From: Elephas maximus indicus
Lineage: Eukaryota; Chordata; Mammalia; Proboscidea; Elephantidae
Direction: 5' to 3'
Assembly (NCBI RefSeq): GCF_024166365.1
Contig: NC_064830.1
Location: 90,574,968 to 90,638,967, forward strand
DNA length: 64,000 nt
Shown: positions 60,673 through 64,000 of the stretch, piece after piece
Position numbering within the stretch: the first letter of the stretch is position 1
Layout: every line of letters begins with the position of its first letter
Program-made: the position numbers and the translations under genes
Notes under the pieces: model-generated
What the model was told of the DNA's origin: nothing
What the model saw: the letters and a program-made list of their open reading frames with translations, nothing else
The model's database searches: none

Positions 60673-63600
60673 TGTGTAGAGGCAATAGTGGATATTGGGA
60701 CAAACATCCAGGAGGATAGGCTGGAGAACAGTGGCAGCATTCCATTAGAGGCCTGATGAGGGTTTATTTGTTTTTAATTTTTAAAAATTCAAATTAATAA
60801 CAGTCTAAAAAAATCAAACTATGCCAAAGTATATAAAGGCAAGAGGACTTCCTTTCCACATTCCTTTCTCCCACTGTCCTCCCCTCCCCTGGTACCTTTC
60901 CAGATCTTGGGCAGCCACATTTCAGTGTCAGTGTCAGGGAGACTGAGCCCCTCCTAGGGAAGTCCAACTGTATTTGTGTCTGTGGCTCAGCTGACATTTC
61001 CTCTTGAGGATTAATAGTACTTCTGTCTACTTGCATTTGACTTTGTCACTTCCTTTCCTGGACAGAAAGGAGCTGTTTCACAGCAGCAATGGGCCCCGGA
61101 AGAATGCCCTTAAGATCTTAGTTGTCATCACAGATGGAGAAAAGTACGGCGATCCCTTGAACTACGAGGATGTCATTCCCGAAGCAGACAGAGAAGGGGT
61201 CATTCGCTATGTCATTGGGGTAGGAAATGTGGCTCTTGGGCCTGAGGCTTCCTTGGAGGGTTCCTGATTGGAGTCGCCCTACCTTCAACTTGAAAATATC
61301 AATAAAATCAAAGCAGGGCAAGAGTCACTGCTAGCGCGTACACACCTGTATTAGTTCTTTATTGTCACAGTAATGCTGTGTAACAAACCATCCAAAATTC
61401 AGTGGCTTAAAACAATAAGTAAGTCTATAGGTCAGCTGGGCAATTTTTCTGGTCTCAACTAGGTTCACTGAAGATCTACAGCCAGCTGCTTCTCTTGGCT
61501 GACCTCTGTCACATGTCTGGGGGTTGCTAGCTCTGTCTGTTGGATTAGAATTACTTTGGCTGGGACAACTGGGGTGACTTGGCTTTGCTCCCTGTATCTC
61601 AACCTTCAGTGGGCTAGCCTGGGCATGTCCTCATGGTGAAGGCAAGGAACAAAGGAGCAGGTGGAAATGTGGAAGTGCTTTCTCAAGGCTTGCTTGCATC
61701 ATGTTTGACAACGCCCCGTGACTAAAGCAAAACACATGACTGAATCCAGAGAAAATGAGTGTGGCAAGCAGGAACACCTTCATGTCAAGAAGACTCCACT
61801 TCTTGGGGGAGACCAACCGTGCACAAAAATACATGGCATAGCAAATGGTTCAAACGCTGGATTTCAGCCCCCAATTTCCCCCCTCAGCACAGTGCTCTTG
61901 TGCCCCACACAATCTGCCCTCCTGTACCCAAAAGCCCTGTCCCAGGGGCCTTCTGGTACATTCCCTCATTTGACAAATAATGTTTCAGATTTTTTCCTTA
62001 AGAATTTTCTTTGCTAGATGAGGACTGCTGCCCCCAGACAGTGTCTTATTTGGTCTCTGTTCCTTGGTAACAGGTGGGAGTTGCCTTTTTTAGTGAGAAA
62101 AAACTTGAAGAGCTTAATATCATTGCAAGCAAGCCATCTTCTGAACACGTGTTCCGGGTGGATAACTTTGAAGCTCTGAAGACTATTCAAAACCAGCTGC
62201 AAGAAAAGATCTTTGCAATTGAGGGTGAGTCAGGCTTCTGTGTTCCAAGGCACCTCCAGAGACAGCCCCTCACCTAAACACTTGTTCCCCTCTAGAAACT
62301 AGGACCTGTCAACCATTGGTATCTTGACCCACAACACCAACTCTGTCTCCAGTTCCTCCAGCACCCAGTCATTCTGGCCCCTTTTGGTTAATTTCTTTGA
62401 AGTTGAAGAATCTAGACTCCCATCTCTAATTTTTCATGTCTTGGTTATAGGTTGAAATTTGGAAGGCAGGGGAGCCAAATCCCACATAGCATATTTCCAA
62501 AAATTTGGATGTGTTGCCAACATTTGTCTGTTTTTCAATTCTATATCCCAATGCTGGGTACATAGAAGGTGCTCAATAAATCTTTGATGAATAAAGGAAT
62601 TTAAAAATTGTGGAATTTCCTATACAATCTGAATTTCTGGCTTCTCTTGGGAATTTGGAAGATTAGACCCTTCAAGGACCATATTCCCACTTGGTAGAGC
62701 TGAATAGCAGCCAAACCAAAATGAAACTCAACCACTGCTGAGTCAATTCTGACTCATAGCAACCCCATTGGTTTTCCATGGCTGTAAATCTCTATGGAAG
62801 CAGACTGCCACATCTTTCTCCCATGGAGCCACTGGTGGTTTTGAACTGCTGGCCTTTTCGTTAGCAGTCTATCTCAGCCACTCCTTTAAGAAAAAGAACA
62901 TGTGTTTTCCAAAATGAAAAAAATCACACTCTGCCATCGAGTTGATTCTGACTCACGGTGACCCTATAGGAGGAGCAGCTGGTGGATTCAGGCTCCAGTT
63001 CAAGACAATTCCCACCCGAGTCTTTTTTGTCTGGCCACCATAGGCATTTGCATTTACAGCCCCTGTTTTAGATTCTTCTGCTTTCTTTAATGTAGAAAAT
63101 TCTCCTCCTTACAGGTACTCAGACAGGAAGCAGCAGCTCATTTGAGTATGAGATGTCTCAGGAAGGCTTCAGTGCTGCCATCACATCTGTAAGTGGCCCC
63201 CCATTAGATTGTGGGGGGTAGAGAAGAAGCACAAAGATTTGGGGTTCTCTGTGCTGGGTACTCGTTGAGGGGTACTGTTTTGATGGGCAGCAGAAGTTTC
63301 TCCTCCCTTTCTCGTCAATTCTGATCTAACCCTTTCCCCAGAATGGTCCCTTGATGGGTGCCGTGGGGAGTTTTGACTGGGCTGGTGGAGCTTTTTTGAG
63401 AACTTCAGAGAATAAAGCGACCTTCATCAACACAACCAGAGTGGATTCAGACATGAATGATGCTTACTTAGGTAAGTGGGGAGGGCAAGGTTACTCAAAG
63501 AAAGGAGCAGCATGTGGTGTAACTCAACTCGCGTGGATGTCTTTACTTCTTTCACAGGCCTTTGGAATAGATTTAAAGAGAAAAATTTCAAAATTTAACT

Positions 63601-63906
63601 TTAATTATGTTTACAAAGTAGAATATAGTATGGGGACCAGAGGCCCTAACTTAACAAGCATGGGGCTATCTCATTGTTCATACCCAAGGGATGGGCCTGC
63701 TTGGCGGAGAGGGAGCAGTGTCTGCAAGGGAAAGCACTTCTCCCCTTAGACCACTGTTTTCAGGTTATGCTGCTGAAGTCATCTTGCGAAACCGGGTACA
63801 GAGTCTGGTTCTGGGGGCACCTCGATATCAACATACTGGCCTGGTGGTGATGTTCAAACAGGATGCTGGCACCTGGAAGACACACGCTTCTGTCCAGGGG
63901 AGCCAG
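50425..63906 (+). CDS. ITGAM: Integrin alpha-M (CD11b), exons 1-12, 3' end beyond the window
   Basis: Twelve coding exons: 50425-50461, 51613-51718, 54592-54695, 55041-55111, 55264-55381, 59599-59729, 60121-60266, 61066-61219, 62074-62224, 63115-63188, 63342-63471 and 63764-63906. Together they give 1365 nt (455 codons) with no stop, and every intron is GT...AG. Seen in order: a signal peptide ending LALCHG, mature FNLDTENA, propeller blades, an inserted I (vWA) domain with the MIDAS motif IDGSSS and [11 protein letters not shown], then propeller sequence ending in VQGSQ. The family product pairs with beta2 (CD18) as Mac-1/CR3, a myeloid surface receptor for iC3b, ICAM-1 and fibrinogen. [11 protein letters not shown] and [16 protein letters not shown] are CD11b-type rather than CD11c- or CD11d-type. 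The remaining exons (rest of propeller, stalk, membrane span and GFFKR tail) should lie past position 64000. Confidence 0.96.
51138..51475 (-). mobile_element. hAT-type DNA transposon fossil, ITGAM intron 1
   Basis: One end reads 'cacagcttgtgggccaaatg' and the other 'ctggccctttatagaaaggg', which are complementary-type ends of a MER5/Charlie-like element. Confidence 0.55.
51613..51718 (+). CDS. ITGAM: ITGAM exon 2
   Basis: The acceptor is ctccag and the donor gtaaga. The exon encodes the end of the signal peptide (LALCHG) and the mature N-terminus beginning [12 protein letters not shown], then [12 protein letters not shown]. This is the first beta-propeller blade. The length of 106 nt equals the matching exon of the upstream pseudogene. 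Confidence 0.96.
51815..54060 (-). mobile_element. L1 fragments in ITGAM intron 2
   Basis: Class A 3' UTR (51828-52160), then ORF2 pieces to about 53130, then a class C-like tail (53380-53700), then an older ORF2 piece (54020-53724, [20 protein letters not shown]). All are minus strand. At least two L1 insertions are implied. They account for most of intron 2. Confidence 0.75.
54592..54695 (+). CDS. ITGAM: ITGAM exon 3
   Basis: The acceptor is ccccacag and the donor gtaggt. It encodes [20 protein letters not shown] and then [14 protein letters not shown], a propeller blade with the family's VVVGAP motif. The 2.9-kb intron before it is largely L1-derived. Confidence 0.96.
55041..55111 (+). 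CDS. ITGAM: ITGAM exon 4
   Basis: The acceptor is cctcag and the donor gtaagt. It encodes [18 protein letters not shown] and SRLL, the conserved NMSLGLSLA segment of leukocyte integrin alpha chains. NMS is a potential N-glycosylation site. The exon is 71 nt, as in the pseudogene. Confidence 0.96.
55264..55381 (+). CDS. ITGAM: ITGAM exon 5
   Basis: The acceptor is cccag and the donor gtaggt. It encodes [18 protein letters not shown], then [13 protein letters not shown] and the lead-in to the I domain. Cysteines are conserved with CD11c. A 4.2-kb intron carrying L2, L1, AfroSINEs and a nested LTR follows. Confidence 0.95.
55685..56110 (+). mobile_element. L2 LINE fragment, ITGAM intron 5
   Basis: 'cagggcctttgcatttac' and 'aaagaggccttccctgacc' are classic L2 3' motifs. 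Confidence 0.75.
56327..56489 (-). mobile_element. AfroSINE with target-site duplication, ITGAM intron 5
   Basis: The direct repeat tttacaaaca lies at 56317-56326 and 56490-56499. Family head and tail are both present. Confidence 0.9.
56690..57200 (-). mobile_element. Old L1 3' fragment
   Basis: Text such as 'cagtaaaattgac', 'gtgtagccaccaccataatc' and 'cccctggcaaccaatggtc' is typical of the 3' region of old mammalian L1s in antisense. ITGAM intron 5. Confidence 0.65.
57275..57440 (+). mobile_element. AfroSINE, ITGAM intron 5
   Basis: 'ggaaacctggtggcctagta', 'ggcagttcaaatgcacc' and 'ggttgctatgagtcacaatc' are seen in order. Confidence 0.85.
57545..58110 (-). mobile_element. L1 3' UTR, class B
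   Basis: A minus-strand copy of the 3' UTR carried by the L1s at 21880 and 43500: 'actttaagtgaaagtttac', 'aatctggcctttct'. It is 5'-truncated, in ITGAM intron 5. Confidence 0.75.
58625..59325 (+). mobile_element. AfroSINE split by an LTR insertion, ITGAM intron 5
   Basis: The SINE runs 58625-58768 and resumes at 59273 with 'ggtcactatgagtag'. Joining the two restores the usual tail order. The foreign 0.5 kb between them is an LTR. Confidence 0.85.
58769..59266 (-). mobile_element. MaLR/ERVL-type solo LTR nested in an AfroSINE
   Basis: 'ttagtcatctagtgctgtta', 'gacaagtttattctctcac' and 'ggacataatttaatccac' are typical of an MLT1/MaLR-like LTR in antisense. The short direct repeat ctatag (58763-58768 and 59267-59272) is a target-site duplication. 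No internal retroviral sequence. Confidence 0.7.
59599..59729 (+). CDS. ITGAM: ITGAM exon 6 (start of I domain, MIDAS)
   Basis: The acceptor is tcctag and the donor gtgagg. It encodes [20 protein letters not shown] and then [22 protein letters not shown] is the DxSxS part of the metal-ion-dependent adhesion site that binds ligand acidic residues. The human residue at the middle position is G (DGSGS), and S here keeps the motif. Confidence 0.96.
60121..60266 (+). CDS. ITGAM: ITGAM exon 7 (I domain)
   Basis: The acceptor is ttcccag and the donor gtaaga. It encodes [26 protein letters not shown] and [14 protein letters not shown]. The threonine in THTATG is in the position of the MIDAS threonine. 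The exon is 146 nt, identical in length to pseudogene exon 7. Confidence 0.96.
60639..60679 (+). repeat. (CT)n(TG)n microsatellite, ITGAM intron 7
   Basis: About eight CT units run directly into about eleven TG units. Confidence 0.95.
61066..61219 (+). CDS. ITGAM: ITGAM exon 8 (I domain)
   Basis: The acceptor is ggacag and the donor gtagga. It encodes [40 protein letters not shown] and [15 protein letters not shown] carries the third MIDAS aspartate. It is strongly CD11b-like. Confidence 0.97.
61345..62035 (-). repeat. LTR-like repeat, ITGAM intron 8
   Basis: 'attagttctttattgtcaca' and 'aattcagtggcttaaaacaa' are antisense LTR-type text. Its inner boundary is unclear. Confidence 0.4.
62074..62224 (+). 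CDS. ITGAM: ITGAM exon 9 (end of I domain)
   Basis: The acceptor is taacag and the donor gtgagt. It encodes [40 protein letters not shown] and [11 protein letters not shown], the C-terminal helices of the I domain. These include the last helix, which couples I-domain opening to the propeller in this family. Confidence 0.96.
62711..62886 (-). mobile_element. AfroSINE, ITGAM intron 9
   Basis: 'ctgctgagtcaattctgac' marks the tail and 'ttttgaactgctggcc' the B-box side. The head is degraded. Confidence 0.75.
62918..63000 (-). mobile_element. AfroSINE fragment, ITGAM intron 9
   Basis: It has the tail 'ccatcgagttgattctgac' and a short body with 'gcagctggtggattc'. The middle is deleted. Confidence 0.7.
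63115..63188 (+). CDS. ITGAM: ITGAM exon 10
   Basis: The acceptor is cttacag and the donor gtaagt. It encodes [20 protein letters not shown] and AITS, the linker from the I domain back into the propeller. The exon is 74 nt, the same as the decayed pseudogene exon 10. Confidence 0.95.
63342..63471 (+). CDS. ITGAM: ITGAM exon 11
   Basis: The acceptor is ccccag and the donor gtaagt. It encodes [20 protein letters not shown], then [20 protein letters not shown], a propeller blade. The VGSxDWAGG and SDMNDAYLG segments are CD11b-type. Confidence 0.95.
63764..63906 (+). CDS. ITGAM: ITGAM exon 12
   Basis: The acceptor is ttttcag and the donor gtgagt. It encodes [40 protein letters not shown] and [22 protein letters not shown] is a propeller FG-GAP-type strand. 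This is the last exon inside the window. Confidence 0.95.
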
Positions 63907-64000
63907 GTGAGTGCACAGTGTGTGTAGCATGAATGTGCAAACAGAGGCTCTGTGGGGGCTGAGGGATGCCAGAAGGGGCATCGCCAGATGTGATACATGG

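Overview
The window is mammalian nuclear DNA. Its repeats point to Afrotheria, probably a paenungulate such as an elephant or manatee. About fifteen tRNA-derived SINEs of the AfroSINE type are scattered on both strands, several with clear target-site duplications. There are also BovB-like RTE LINEs and several L1 subfamilies. Identification is by reading, not by alignment, so the species is an inference. No CRISPR array, operon or bacterial gene is present.

Two leukocyte (beta2-partner) integrin alpha-subunit loci lie head-to-tail on the + strand. Positions 12026-35431 hold exons 2-29 of a CD11c (ITGAX)-like gene. It carries nine in-frame stop codons, three destroyed splice acceptors, two GC donors and at least two frameshifts, so it is a pseudogene. 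Positions 50425-63906 hold the first twelve exons of ITGAM (CD11b). These have an open frame throughout, canonical GT/AG sites and a conserved proximal promoter. ITGAM runs off the right edge in its beta-propeller region.

Layout: 1-6115 is L1 3' tails, a near full-length minus-strand RTE element and an AfroSINE. 6115-12025 is anonymous DNA with L2, MIR and one AfroSINE. 12026-19327 is pseudogene exons 2-14, with an RTE copy in intron 5 that itself contains a retrocopied mRNA tail. 19328-27004 is a 7.7-kb intron filled by L1s and SINEs. 27005-35431 is exons 15-29. 35880-43512 is a near full-length but dead + strand L1 with an AfroSINE in its 5' UTR. 43870-47040 is an ERVL-like gag remnant and LTR material. 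47041-50280 is repeats and spacer. 50281-64000 is the ITGAM promoter and exons 1-12, with L1, L2, LTR and SINE insertions in introns 2, 5, 8 and 9.

The most notable point is the gene order. In human the order is ITGAM-ITGAX-ITGAD, as I know it. Here a dead CD11c-like gene lies upstream of ITGAM. It is either an extra paralogue or a displaced, inactivated ITGAX. Nested insertions (SINE in L1, LTR in SINE, retrocopy in RTE) and a 3' tail shared by AfroSINE and RTE are the other points of interest.
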